A stretch of DNA of 64,000 nucleotides from Caulochytrium protostelioides (GCA_003615045.1 ML014207.1:1-64000); one strand, 5' to 3'; positions 43,284 through 52,710 are shown, numbered from the stretch's first letter. Numbers and translations: made by a program. The notes: a model not told the origin generated them from the letters alone.

Positions 43284-46200
43284 CTACGCCTCGCCCTCGT
43301 CGTCGCCCTCGTCGTCCTCGTCCATGTCGAGGACGTTGTCGTCGCCGACACGGCGGTGAAGCAGCGGGTAGATCTCGCGGGCAAAGTACGGCGGCACGGC
43401 CGGGCCGCCGGCGGCGCCGTGGACGGCACCGCGGGCGCCGATGCCGACACTGGGCTGGCTCGGGTGGGAGCGGCGCACGGCCTCAAAGTAGCGCTCATAG
43501 ACGTTGCCGTCGTAGGCGCCGAACGGCGAGTTGACCATGAAGTCGGAGAGGCCGAACGCGTCGACGAGCGGGACGGCGTGGCGGCGGACGGTGGCGCAGA
43601 GCCGGGCGACGGCGGCGCGGAGGGCGTCCATCTCGCTCGCGCGGAGGAAGCCCTGCTGCAGCAGCAGCGCCGGCAGGTCGCCGGTCGCGAGCGCGTGCAG
43701 CCCGTAGAGACGGCACAGATCGGTGAGGACCGGGCCGAGTCCGTGGCGTGCGTCGGCGGCCGCAGGGTGGTCGAGCGCCGCGTGGAACCGGTGGAAGACG
43801 TAGCCTGCGCAGTGGACGCGGGCGGCGAGCAGCCGCGCGGCGCTGCAGACTTCGTGGGCCTCCTCCTCGGGCTGCGCCGCGCCGCGCGCCTGCGCGTCCG
43901 CCAGCGCTGCCTCGAACTGCTCCGAGGCCGCACGGACGGCTTCGCGCGCGACACGGCGGAACGCTTCGGCGATCCACGCCAGACTGTGCAGGTCAGCAGC
44001 ACCCGCATCAGCACCGGCACTGGCGGACGACTGCGGGCCGAGGTATGCAACGCCCTCCGGCAACGGCCGCGGCGTCGCGTTCTTTTTGGACTTGCGCTGG
44101 CTGAGGCCGTTGGCGTCACGATAGCATCCGACGAGGTAGCGCCCGGCCTGGAGGGTCAGGATGGTGTTGTCGCCCTCCCAGGTGCAGTTATGGACGGCCG
44201 TCCAGTCCGCGAGCAGGAAGCGCTTCGTCGTGCCGTCGACCTCGAAGGAGTAGAATGTGTTCGTGCGGCCGGGCTCGGTCGGACCTGCGGCCGCGACCTC
44301 GAGGTGGGCACGCGTGCGCTGGCCCGCACTGACTTCGTGGAACGCCGCGAGGCGCTTGGGCGCCACGTGCATGTGCGCCGAGACGTGTTCCTGGCCGGGA
44401 CCGGCGAGGCGCAGCACGCGAGGCGAGGCGGCGACGACGCCCTCGTCGTTCTGGCCGGACGGCGGCTGGGACGCGCGGGCACGTGGCCCTTGAGCCGCGC
44501 CACGTGCCTGCTCGCTGCAGACTTCACGCGCGTGCACGAGCCCCAAGGAGCGGCCGAGAAGCTGGACGTCGTCGACAAGACGCGCCGCATCGTCGTTTGA
44601 CGGGGTGAACTGCCAGACGGGCGTCGGCTCGGGCGAGGACGGCGTCCGCGCGTCGAGCGAGGCCGCGTCGTCGTCAACGCGCATGCCCGCGTCCGAGTCG
44701 CACAGGCCCGCGAGGACCTGGCGGCGCACCGTGGCGGGCGCATACAGGAACGCCGGCGGGATGTGCTTGTTCATCCCGTCTGCGCCGGTCAGACCAAAGG
44801 CGTCGAGGGCCTCGCGGAGGCGGTGGCCGTGCGTGTGGGGCGCGCTCACATCGTCGATGGCGACGCGCCAGCATCCGCCGACCTCGACGGCCTCGTCCTC
44901 GGCGACCTTGTCGAACGGCACGTCCGTGGACGCAGCGGCGTCGGCCGCGTCGCGATGAGCCACGTGGACGGAGCGGACCTTGAATCCGAGGGGCGCGTAG
45001 AACTGACGCAGACGGTCCAGGACCGACGTCTCGCGGCCCGCCGACTCGATAGTGGCGGACGTGGGCGAGCCGCCGCCGAGCCAGAGCCCGAGGAAGTACG
45101 GATCCAGGAGCGCGTGGTGGGCACGCAGGGCAGCAGGCACGGCCGCACTCGCGAGCGGCTCGGGCCACGCGTCGACGACCGTGCCCCGGAAGCCGCCAAA
45201 GACCGACTTCAGCGGATGGCGCGCGTCGAGGCCCGCGTAAGCGTCGGCCGTGATGTCCACGACGTCGCCGCGGCGAACACGGTCCGGCTGCTGGTCGAGC
45301 CAAGCGACGCACTGGCGCGTCAACTCGGCGTCCGCGGCAGCCTCGGCAGCGCTCGCCATGGCCTCGGCCGTGCCCGGCGCCCCAGCGTCGCTTGACGGGA
45401 CGAGGGCGCCGTCGGCACCCCGGGAGAAAGTGGTCCAGCGCCACTCGGGCTGGCCAGCGGCGTTGCGCGCGGCCCACTGCATGCGCGCCGCCCCGAACGC
45501 CGGCGACGCATGGATACGGTACGGCGCCGCCTCGCAGCGCAGACTGAGCAGGTGGCCCGGGGTCACCTCGTAGGCCATCACGTTCTGTCCCTGTGCCTTG
45601 CCCGTGATGGCGCGGGTCTCGGCTTCGATGGCCAGGACGGGCGTGCAGACGCGGGTGACGCGGCCATGCTCGTCCAGCAGCGCATCACCGGTCGCGAGGT
45701 CCTCCACGTTCACCCGCGCCAGCGCATGGTCGCGGATCGCCAGGACGGGCGTGCCCTTCACGAGGCAGTGGACGGCAAAGTCCGCATAGGTGCTAGCGAG
45801 GCCCGTGTAGGAGCTGTAGCCGTGCCCGCCGCAGGCCTGGCGGCAGGTATCGATCGTGTGGAGCGTCGACCACGTGCAGAAGGCCTTAAGGCCCGCGGAG
45901 GTGCCGTGCATCTCCTTGAGCGTGTCCACAAGGTTGTCCATCGCAGCGCGCCCGCCGGCACCGGGGCCCTTTTCGGCGGCGGCGGTCATGTGCGCCATCA
46001 GCTCGTTGTACATGCGCGTGACCTCGCGCGCCGTGAAGCGGAACGCATACGCCTGCGCCAGCAGCGGCATGAGGCGGTATTGGTGAATCGCATAGTCCAG
46101 GATCTTGGTTTCGGCGGGCGCGACTGGCAGGGACGGCAGCGGTGGCGGTGGCGTATACGAGCCCGCATGCGCGGATGCGGGCGACGGGAGCCCGTGCGGC

Positions 46201-47255
46201 GGCTCCGGGTGCGCGGTCATCGTCGCGCTCTCGTTGGTATCGGCACGCGCGGCGGTCGCCTGGCCCGTGAACTGGCGCCGCACGGCGGCGTAGCGGACGG
46301 CGATGACGAGGGCTTTGCCGGCCACGTTGGCGGCGTCCGTGACCATCGTGACGCGGCCCGTGATGAGCGCGCCATAGGCGAGCTGCGGGATGCTCTTCGA
46401 GCGGACGGTGCCGTCGCGGGCGACGTGGACGTGCTTCATGAGCAGGTGCGAGCGCGGCACGCGGACGGCGGTGAACTGGATCCACCCGTTGTCGGTGCCG
46501 TGGCGGCCCATCTTGGCGCCGATGTCGCCGATGCGAATCCCCGGGCGCAGCGCGAACGTGTCGACGTCGCGGAGCTGGACGACCAAGGTCTTGACGCCGT
46601 GGTTGACGCCGTTGACGATGAGCTGCGCGAAGACGGCGGCGTGCGTCGCGGTCTGGGCCGCGCCGCCGATCCACCACTTGGTCGCCGTCAGCGTCGGTGT
46701 ATGGACCACAAACTCGTCGGCGGCCGGGTCGAACGTCGCCGTCGTTTCGAGGCCAGCGACGTTCGAGCCGTGCCCGAGCTCGGTCATCGCGAAGCAGCCC
46801 GTCAGGCCGTTCAGGCCCATCGCGCCCTGGGCGATCCAGTGCGCGAACTGGCTCGGCGTGGCTTGACCCTGCAGGGCGCCCAGGAACAGGCCGAAGTGGA
46901 CGCCGATGCGGGTCCACGTGCCCGGATCGAGGATGGCGAGCATCTCCATGCGCAGCTTGAAGTGGTCGATCGGCTCGGCGGTCACGTACTCCGCGAAGCG
47001 GCGGACCTTGGCCATCGTGCGCTCGCGGACTTCCGCGAGCGAGAGATCGGCGTCGTTGGGGTCGACCGTCGCAAAGACGGGATCCCGCTCGAGCTGCAGC
47101 ATGATCGTGTCCTTGCGCTGCGTCAGGGCGGGGTCGTTGTTGTCGAGAAACGACCGCATCGCGGCCACATCGAACGTGCCATGCGCGCGTTCAGCCGCAA
47201 GGTCCTGCATGGGTCTACCGGGCGTGATTAGCGATGGTTGATGTGGCGAGAGCAT
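43284..47255 (-). CDS. Acyl-CoA oxidase precursor interrupted by an intein
   Basis: One continuous frame of 1323 codons. ATG at 47255 is the longest start; ATG at 47210 (MQDLAAERAHGTF) fits family N-termini better. Numbering is from 47255. The first 496 residues are an acyl-CoA oxidase: FDVAAMRSFLDNND, the FAD/substrate motif CFAMTELGHGSNVAGLET, KWWIGGAA and ACGGHGYSSYTGL. A Pro/Ser-rich insert of about 48 residues follows RRQF (about 333-380). At residue 497 an intein of 527 residues begins. The oxidase resumes at C1024 with CTWEGDNTILTLQAGRYLV, whose Glu (E1027) is the expected catalytic base, and runs to 1323 with the C-terminal ACOX helices. Excision would leave 796 residues. The enzyme catalyses the first, H2O2-forming step of peroxisomal beta-oxidation. 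The acidic end (DDEGEA) carries no PTS1, so import would need another signal. Confidence 0.93.
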   Translation of the reverse strand: MLSPHQPSLITPGRPMQDLAAERAHGTFDVAAMRSFLDNNDPALTQRKDTIMLQLERDPVFATVDPNDADLSLAEVRERTMAKVRRFAEYVTAEPIDHFKLRMEMLAILDPGTWTRIGVHFGLFLGALQGQATPSQFAHWIAQGAMGLNGLTGCFAMTELGHGSNVAGLETTATFDPAADEFVVHTPTLTATKWWIGGAAQTATHAAVFAQLIVNGVNHGVKTLVVQLRDVDTFALRPGIRIGDIGAKMGRHGTDNGWIQFTAVRVPRSHLLMKHVHVARDGTVRSKSIPQLAYGALITGRVTMVTDAANVAGKALVIAVRYAAVRRQFTGQATAARADTNESATMTAHPEPPHGLPSPASAHAGSYTPPPPLPSLPVAPAETKILDYAIHQYRLMPLLAQAYAFRFTAREVTRMYNELMAHMTAAAEKGPGAGGRAAMDNLVDTLKEMHGTSAGLKAFCTWSTLHTIDTCRQACGGHGYSSYTGLASTYADFAVHCLVKGTPVLAIRDHALARVNVEDLATGDALLDEHGRVTRVCTPVLAIEAETRAITGKAQGQNVMAYEVTPGHLLSLRCEAAPYRIHASPAFGAARMQWAARNAAGQPEWRWTTFSRGADGALVPSSDAGAPGTAEAMASAAEAAADAELTRQCVAWLDQQPDRVRRGDVVDITADAYAGLDARHPLKSVFGGFRGTVVDAWPEPLASAAVPAALRAHHALLDPYFLGLWLGGGSPTSATIESAGRETSVLDRLRQFYAPLGFKVRSVHVAHRDAADAAASTDVPFDKVAEDEAVEVGGCWRVAIDDVSAPHTHGHRLREALDAFGLTGADGMNKHIPPAFLYAPATVRRQVLAGLCDSDAGMRVDDDAASLDARTPSSPEPTPVWQFTPSNDDAARLVDDVQLLGRSLGLVHAREVCSEQARGAAQGPRARASQPPSGQNDEGVVAASPRVLRLAGPGQEHVSAHMHVAPKRLAAFHEVSAGQRTRAHLEVAAAGPTEPGRTNTFYSFEVDGTTKRFLLADWTAVHNCTWEGDNTILTLQAGRYLVGCYRDANGLSQRKSKKNATPRPLPEGVAYLGPQSSASAGADAGAADLHSLAWIAEAFRRVAREAVRAASEQFEAALADAQARGAAQPEEEAHEVCSAARLLAARVHCAGYVFHRFHAALDHPAAADARHGLGPVLTDLCRLYGLHALATGDLPALLLQQGFLRASEMDALRAAVARLCATVRRHAVPLVDAFGLSDFMVNSPFGAYDGNVYERYFEAVRRSHPSQPSVGIGARGAVHGAAGGPAVPPYFAREIYPLLHRRVGDDNVLDMDEDDEGDDEGEA
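44187..45767 (-). mobile_element. Intein with LAGLIDADG-type endonuclease domain in acyl-CoA oxidase
   Basis: Residues 497-1023 of the precursor (527 residues) have every splicing block. Numbers here count from the first intein residue. Block A is CLVKGTPVLAI with Cys1. Block B is VTPGHLLSLR with Thr69 and His72. Block F is FYSFEVDGTTKRFLLAD. Block G ends AVHN with penultimate His526 and Asn527, followed by Cys as the +1 nucleophile. Between them lies a homing-endonuclease domain of the yeast VMA type: FLGLWLGGG (225-233), NKHIP (333-337), VLAGLCDSDAGM (351-362) and LLGRSLGLV. The first motif has Gly232 where the catalytic Asp is expected; the second keeps Asp359. Cleavage is therefore probably lost while splicing looks intact. 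GC content and codon use match the host gene, suggesting long residence or a close donor. Confidence 0.93.
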
Positions 47256-49048
47256 GGCGAGAGTATGACGCGAGCCCGGCGTCGCATTGGAGCAAGATCA
47301 GCCATTGAATAGGATATGAGTCACCAGATCCATCCGATCCCATCCATCCATCCGCCTGGAATGCAGCGACGGCGACGCGTCACCCGACGACGCCGCCAGT
47401 GGTCAGCAGCAGAGGGCACGTTACTGTGAAATGGCCGACTGCGGCGGCGCCGGACTCATCGAGACCGGCGGCGATGGGGTCGCCATCGCGAAGAGACGGG
47501 CGGGTGGTAGGGGGTGGAGGGCCGACGTGAAGGCCGCCGTCCAGCGGAGCGGAGCGAAGCAGCAAATCGGACAACAGCGAGCAGTGATGCGGGCGAACCC
47601 TGTTCGATATCGATCAGGATCACCACTGGTCAAGCAGCGGGGTAGGAGACCACTCGAGCGCCGCCAACGAACGTGGAGCTCACCGCAGATCCAACGCACC
47701 ACGGGCTAACGCGACGAGCCCACTCTCTGCCGATGAGACGATCGTCGTGACGCGGTCAACATGAGCATGATCCCCGAGGGATGCGAGATCGAGCGGGTCG
47801 AGCGCTCATCATGTGTGACCCTGGGGTGATCTCGATTGTCTGCATCAAGGCGGCAACGAAGGATGGTGATGTGGCATCAGCCCGATGCCGACGCCGCCCT
47901 CCCCGGGCGCCTCTGCCGCTGGGGGGGCAAGAAGGAGCCCAAGACGAGGCTTCCGGGCCCGGCCGTCACGTGTCGCGGCATCTGCCTTCTCTCGCTCGTT
48001 CGGGTGAAGCGCCACCGCGCCATGCGCTACGGGCCCGCGGCCGGTCTCGCAGCCACGGCTGCCGGTCATCGGCACCAGCTGACCACGCCAGCATATGAGC
48101 CGGAGACGCCGCGGGGAGCGGCCGGAAGCTGCCGCGGAAACAGCGGCCGCCATGCCTCCGCATCCGCATCCGCGTCCGCCATGTCGCCTCGAGTCGGCCA
48201 CGGCCGGCGGGGCCCCGGTGCGACTCGGCGCCTCGCTCCAGACGTCGCCGAGCGGGGCTCTGCACGGATGGTCCGGCTTCTCGAAGCCCTCGGCATGGAT
48301 GCGGCACAACACAAGGAGCGAGACGGATGGTCATGCATGCCTGCATGCAGGGCTGGCGGCTCCGGGAGAATCGAAACGCCACGTGGGGCGGAGAGCTTCT
48401 GCCGGGGGGCCGTGCCCGTGACCGCGAAGAGGCGCGGGCACCTCGGCGTCGGTCATGGGTGACGAAGCGACGGGGTTCGATAATCGACCTTTTTCATGGT
48501 GGAGCGAGACGTCGACCCCTGACGACGGACACGAGGGCCAGGATCGTCGTACGAGTTTCGGCGGCGGCCGGGTGGAAAGGTGGAGAGAGGGGGCGAGCTG
48601 AGAGGGCTGCGGATAAGACGGGCGCGACCGAGAGAGAATCACGAACAATGACTGCACCATGTCGACGACGGTCATGGGGACACCGAGGCACCGGAGCAGC
48701 GCGCGTGGAAGTGTCTATCTACGGATCGGCTGGAACGAGGGCAACAGCGACTCGGGGGCACCGCATCGCCTCCGCTCATCGGCTCTGCTATGCTCGCACC
48801 AGGTACAGGACGATGCCCATGTTGTGGACGAGATGCCCCGTTATCGTGCCGTTCGGTTTTAGGATGTGTGGAATTATATAACGTTTAGTGACTATCTAGC
48901 GCCATTAGGCGCGGCAGTGGCGATCCGAGCCGGCTGGTGGTGCTTGCTCGATGCACTCCGTCTCACGCCCAAGCTTTGAATCGCGACTTGTCCTAACTGC
49001 CAAAGATGCTAAAGAGCGGAATGCCGCAAAACGGTCCAGGCATTCAAG
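47256..49048. other. Intergenic region, no supported gene
   Basis: About 1.8 kb upstream of the acyl-CoA oxidase gene. No conserved frame. CGCATCCGCATCCGCGTCCGCC repeats near 48159-48180 and a TATATAACG element near 48886 are the only distinct signals. GC content drops from about 48.8 kb onward. Confidence 0.5.
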
Positions 49049-50875
49049 CTATGGGGCATGGCGCGTGATATCCATCACGTGACGAGCAAGAGGCCCCACA
49101 GCAGGTGAGCCAGCTCCGGCATTCGAAGGTCCAGAGCCACCCTCCTGACGCAGCAAAGCGGATAAGCCCGCTCCGGCAGTTGCAGTAGAAGGCCCGGTGC
49201 CAGCAGTAGAAGGCCCGGTGTCAGCTTGGTGTTGCTGTGCAGCACGTCCGTCGGCCGAAGAGGCACTATGAAAAGTACTTGCGTTGCTCCACAGGCGCGA
49301 GTATAAATCGAATACATCGGGATTTGCAAGAAACCCATCGGTGGTGAGCATGGGAAGAGATTCCTCTGGGATGCCGAGGTCTTTCACAGTTCTTTTGAAA
49401 ACCTCAACAAACTTCTGGGAATTCTCGTCTAGCTGACTCAGCGTGGGCGCCATGGAATCCCAGCTCAGGCTAGGGTCGGATTGGAGCGCTGACTTCAACC
49501 TCTGAAAAAACAAACTTGCGGCATCGGAAACTGGTTCAATCAACAACTGTTCGAGGTTAGAACCCATTGTTAAAAAGTCATCAGCGATCGACACGTCATC
49601 AGTACCAGAGAACTTCCGTTCAAGACCCGCACAAGCCAACTGGTATACGGCGTTTTTGCGCAGGTCTTGGCTTCTGCGCCGCCCCCAACCGTCCGGAGTC
49701 GAGTCGGCAATACCTTCTGTGTCCAAGATTCGCTTGAACCGGTCGGCGTTTGCACGGAAGGCTCGGACCATTGATTCGACCTCTCCGATCGCCCCGGCAC
49801 GTGGCGGATACGCTAAGAGCATGTGAGCTCGAGAGAATCCCGTCGCCATTGAATCGGCGTGTTGAAGCATCCTCGACCGAAGAACATCCCATTCGGTGGG
49901 GCCGCCGAATGGGACACGGTGGAACTGTCGAAGCTGATTGTACAAGTCATCTCTGAGGCCGACCAATGTCTTAATCAGTTCAGAGTCCATTAAGGGGGAA
50001 TTTCCTTCGAGCTTGAGAGGCTGAAGCTGAATACGGAGATGATACATAAGAGCTCCCTTGTACAGGAGATCTATGTTTAGTCTACAGCGGACGTCTTTGG
50101 CCATCGACCGTTCCCAAAGCAAATACCACTCGTTCGACGCAGACCAAAACTTCTCCATCTCGCTGAGGGTAGACTGCCAAACTTTGTTCAGTTTATCGTT
50201 GCCAGCTGCTGGGAGATTCATCGACAAGGCCAGGAAATTGATCTGTTGCAGAAGAAAGTTCTGATATAAAATGATTCTTGGATGGGTATCCCTGTTTGGG
50301 ATCTGGGCGATTGACGATCTTGTGTTGCCTTTTTTGAACGCGTAGTACAGTGCGCTCACCATTGTAGCGGGCTCCGGGACTGGTGAAATCGTGGTGAAAG
50401 ACTTCGATAAAAATGAACGCCATTTTTTGAGACTCGGGTGATTCTGTTCTATGGCTGGTCCTATGGCTTCGGGATTGGCAGCGCTCGAAGAAGCCCCGCC
50501 GAAGCGCGGGGGGGGTACCCCGTCCGGGAGGATTTCCCTCAAGCGTTTGGACGGAAACTCATCATGGGCGTTTCTCTTCGCTGGAGTGATCGTCGGCGGG
50601 GCCGGAGCTACAGACGGACTAAAGATAACATCGGAACCACCTGTAACGACCTGTGACGGGATGGATGTCGTTCCTGTCACGTCATGGGAACCACGCCAAA
50701 GTTCGGCCAATGCCGTCAACCCGCTTGCTGCTTCTAGCTCGTCACGCCCCAGGTTGAGCAATCGGTTGTTCACGTCGGGTGGTGCGGCCGTGACGACGAG
50801 GCACATGAGGAGGGCCAGAATCAGGACGGGCAGCAGGATAGGCAGCCCATGGCCGCCCCGCATGTTCATCGACAT
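49049..50875 (-). CDS. Putative secreted protein of unknown function, lower GC than neighbours
   Basis: The frame is open from 51160, but ATGs at 50875, 50869 and 50863 precede a clear signal peptide (MRGGHGLPILLPVLILALLM, then CLVVTAAPPD), so translation from 50875 (608 residues) is preferred. After a Ser/Pro segment there is a basic cluster, PAKRNAHDEFPSKRLRE, resembling a bipartite nuclear signal. Then come about 350 residues of mixed helical sequence without a domain I recognise (KWRSFLSKSFTTI, KVWQSTLSEMEKFWSASNEW, LRKNAVYQLACAGLERKF). The tail is Gly/Ala/Ser/Thr-rich with repeated TGPSTA units. Codon use is visibly less GC-biased than in the housekeeping genes. A secreted, lineage-specific or effector-like protein is possible; function is unknown. 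Confidence 0.6.
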   Translation of the reverse strand: MSMNMRGGHGLPILLPVLILALLMCLVVTAAPPDVNNRLLNLGRDELEAASGLTALAELWRGSHDVTGTTSIPSQVVTGGSDVIFSPSVAPAPPTITPAKRNAHDEFPSKRLREILPDGVPPPRFGGASSSAANPEAIGPAIEQNHPSLKKWRSFLSKSFTTISPVPEPATMVSALYYAFKKGNTRSSIAQIPNRDTHPRIILYQNFLLQQINFLALSMNLPAAGNDKLNKVWQSTLSEMEKFWSASNEWYLLWERSMAKDVRCRLNIDLLYKGALMYHLRIQLQPLKLEGNSPLMDSELIKTLVGLRDDLYNQLRQFHRVPFGGPTEWDVLRSRMLQHADSMATGFSRAHMLLAYPPRAGAIGEVESMVRAFRANADRFKRILDTEGIADSTPDGWGRRRSQDLRKNAVYQLACAGLERKFSGTDDVSIADDFLTMGSNLEQLLIEPVSDAASLFFQRLKSALQSDPSLSWDSMAPTLSQLDENSQKFVEVFKRTVKDLGIPEESLPMLTTDGFLANPDVFDLYSRLWSNASTFHSASSADGRAAQQHQADTGPSTAGTGPSTATAGAGLSALLRQEGGSGPSNAGAGSPAVGPLARHVMDITRHAP

Positions 50876-51186
50876 GACGGCCCGGCTGATTTGTAGGCAG
50901 GCGACAGCAATGCGGAGGACGAAGGGTTGAGTGCGGCGGGGAGGGGAAGAAGCACGGGAGCATGGATCAGGTGACGACAAATGTCGGCTGGGATCACGAG
51001 TGCACCCCCGTATCGAACCAGTCAGGGCAGTCGACGACACCCACCCATTGGCGGAGGCGACGATGGCATGTAGGCCCGAGTTCGCTTCGGCTACCATGCT
51101 GCCTGTCTCGCCCCGGAACTCGGGCCTCATGATGCGCGTGCAGCGGAAGCGCTGTCCCATCCATTGATGCCCATCGGTCGTCCATG

Positions 51187-51202
51187 CGCCGTCTTATATA
51201 CT
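51187..51202 (-). promoter_or_regulatory. TATA-like element upstream of the secreted-protein gene
   Basis: Minus-strand CAAAGTATATAAGACG, about 315 bp before the preferred ATG at 50875. Transcription beginning near 51160 would leave a leader of about 285 nt, which supports not using the ATG at 51160. Confidence 0.4.
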
Positions 51203-51723
51203 TTGTGACGGCTAAGCCGCGCAGGATGCAGCTCGACTTCCGCTGTCACGGAGACAGCGACGGTGACCACCGAGCTCGTCAATTGAACTCCGACGGGTCC
51301 AACGGACCCGACGCGTACCGAGCTCGACCCCCAGCTTGGGACCTGGCCCATCGGTCCATCTTCGCCAGGGGACCGACACGGCGGAGAGCAGGGACGCGTT
51401 GCGAGTTTTATCTTTTGACACCCAGGTTCGTAGCGTAGCGGTCCTGTGGAGTGTGGGACTTGGCAGAACGACTCACCCACGAAACCCCCGTAGCGCCTCA
51501 GACGGCCGAGTTTCGTTCGCTTCGGCGTCGGCGTAGGACGCGCTGCGGCAGAGATGCTTCGACCTGACGTTTTGCGCTGGCTTCACAAGCCATCCCGTCT
51601 GCGTAGGATAGCGAGCGGACCGGGGTAGATGAGACTACGCAAGCCCACCTGCGCCAGCCATGCCTTTCGCGGCGGGCGCAGCCGGCTTGAGCGGAAGAGG
51701 GTTGCGATCCCTGGACGCCGGAT
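51203..51723. other. Intergenic or decayed sequence before the virus-like fragment
   Basis: No intact frame. It may contain the eroded N-terminal half of the following pseudogene, but I could not align it with confidence. Confidence 0.35.
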
Positions 51724-52097
51724 TACCCTATCGCAGGTCCCGACACGTTCGTCGACGCCTGGACACAGGTCGTCTTTGGCGAGGGGGATGAGGAAGGACT
51801 CGATACCCGTGCGTACAGCAGTTGCGAGAACAAATGGATGATGCTACTGATGAAAGACAGGGGCCGCCCCCCGACGGTTTTCATCCGATGGAATCCAAAC
51901 GCATTCGTCGACTCTCACGGGAGAAGACATGGCAGCTGCTTCAAACAGAGCGATAGGACCGGAAGTTGCTCGTCAGTGACCCCGAAGAATTGGACGCCCG
52001 TATCGGGGTGTACCCGGTTCGGCTATAGCATCACTTGGATCCCTGGAAATCCAGATCGAAGACCTCTTTTTATGACGGTTTCGACATCGAGATGTAG
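51724..52097 (+). pseudogene. Frameshifted fragment resembling a large-DNA-virus/protist protein family
   Basis: One frame reads PDTFVDAWTQVVFGEGDEE, then AYSSCENKWMMLLMKDRGRP and TVFIRWNPNAFVDSHGRR. After a frame change near 51955 the similarity resumes as LLVSDPEELDARIGV, meets a stop at 52026-52028, and ends with SFYDGFDIEM before a stop at 52095. From memory, the pattern SCENKxMM, RPxVFIRxNPxxxxD, a xxDxxExxxRI segment and a final FYDGF belongs to uncharacterised proteins of algal and protist large DNA viruses, also found in oomycetes and some fungi, possibly with a nuclease-like fold. With a frameshift and an internal stop it is not functional. The family assignment is tentative. Confidence 0.45.
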
Positions 52098-52221
52098 AAA
52101 GGGGCAGCTTCCCAAGGGGGAGTTCCCCAAAGCGGCAGTCCGAGTTGGACTGACCGCCACCTGGGTCCAAGGACGGCGTTCACGCCGATGGCCAGCCGTG
52201 CGTGGTCATGAAGACGACGCC
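51913..52221. repeat. 309-bp direct repeat, copy 1 (left of gap)
   Basis: Identical as far as I can read to 52402-52710, and ends exactly where the run of N begins. Most likely the same locus assembled twice across a scaffold join. Confidence 0.9.
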
Positions 52222-52401
52222 NNNNNNNNNNNNNNNNNNNNNNNNNNNNNNNNNNNNNNNNNNNNNNNNNNNNNNNNNNNNNNNNNNNNNNNNNNNNNNN
52301 NNNNNNNNNNNNNNNNNNNNNNNNNNNNNNNNNNNNNNNNNNNNNNNNNNNNNNNNNNNNNNNNNNNNNNNNNNNNNNNNNNNNNNNNNNNNNNNNNNNN
52401 N
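52222..52401. other. Assembly gap of 180 N
   Basis: Unresolved bases bordered on both sides by the same 309-bp sequence. Frames reported across the gap have no meaning. Confidence 0.99.
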
Positions 52402-52710
52402 TCTCACGGGAGAAGACATGGCAGCTGCTTCAAACAGAGCGATAGGACCGGAAGTTGCTCGTCAGTGACCCCGAAGAATTGGACGCCCGTATCGGGGTGT
52501 ACCCGGTTCGGCTATAGCATCACTTGGATCCCTGGAAATCCAGATCGAAGACCTCTTTTTATGACGGTTTCGACATCGAGATGTAGAAAGGGGCAGCTTC
52601 CCAAGGGGGAGTTCCCCAAAGCGGCAGTCCGAGTTGGACTGACCGCCACCTGGGTCCAAGGACGGCGTTCACGCCGATGGCCAGCCGTGCGTGGTCATGA
52701 AGACGACGCC
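52402..52710. repeat. 309-bp direct repeat, copy 2 (right of gap)
   Basis: Begins exactly where the N run ends and repeats 51913-52221. It carries the second copy of the last third of the virus-like fragment. Confidence 0.9.

Noticed and set aside
42881-44119. 412-codon frame over the acyl-CoA oxidase 3' end
   Set aside because: It is Ser/Arg/Thr-rich with no domain; the overlapping frame encodes the conserved ACOX C-terminus.
44187-45767. The ACOX insertion as a retained spliceosomal intron
   Set aside because: It is fully open for 527 codons, lacks GT-AG borders at the extein junctions and contains all intein motifs.
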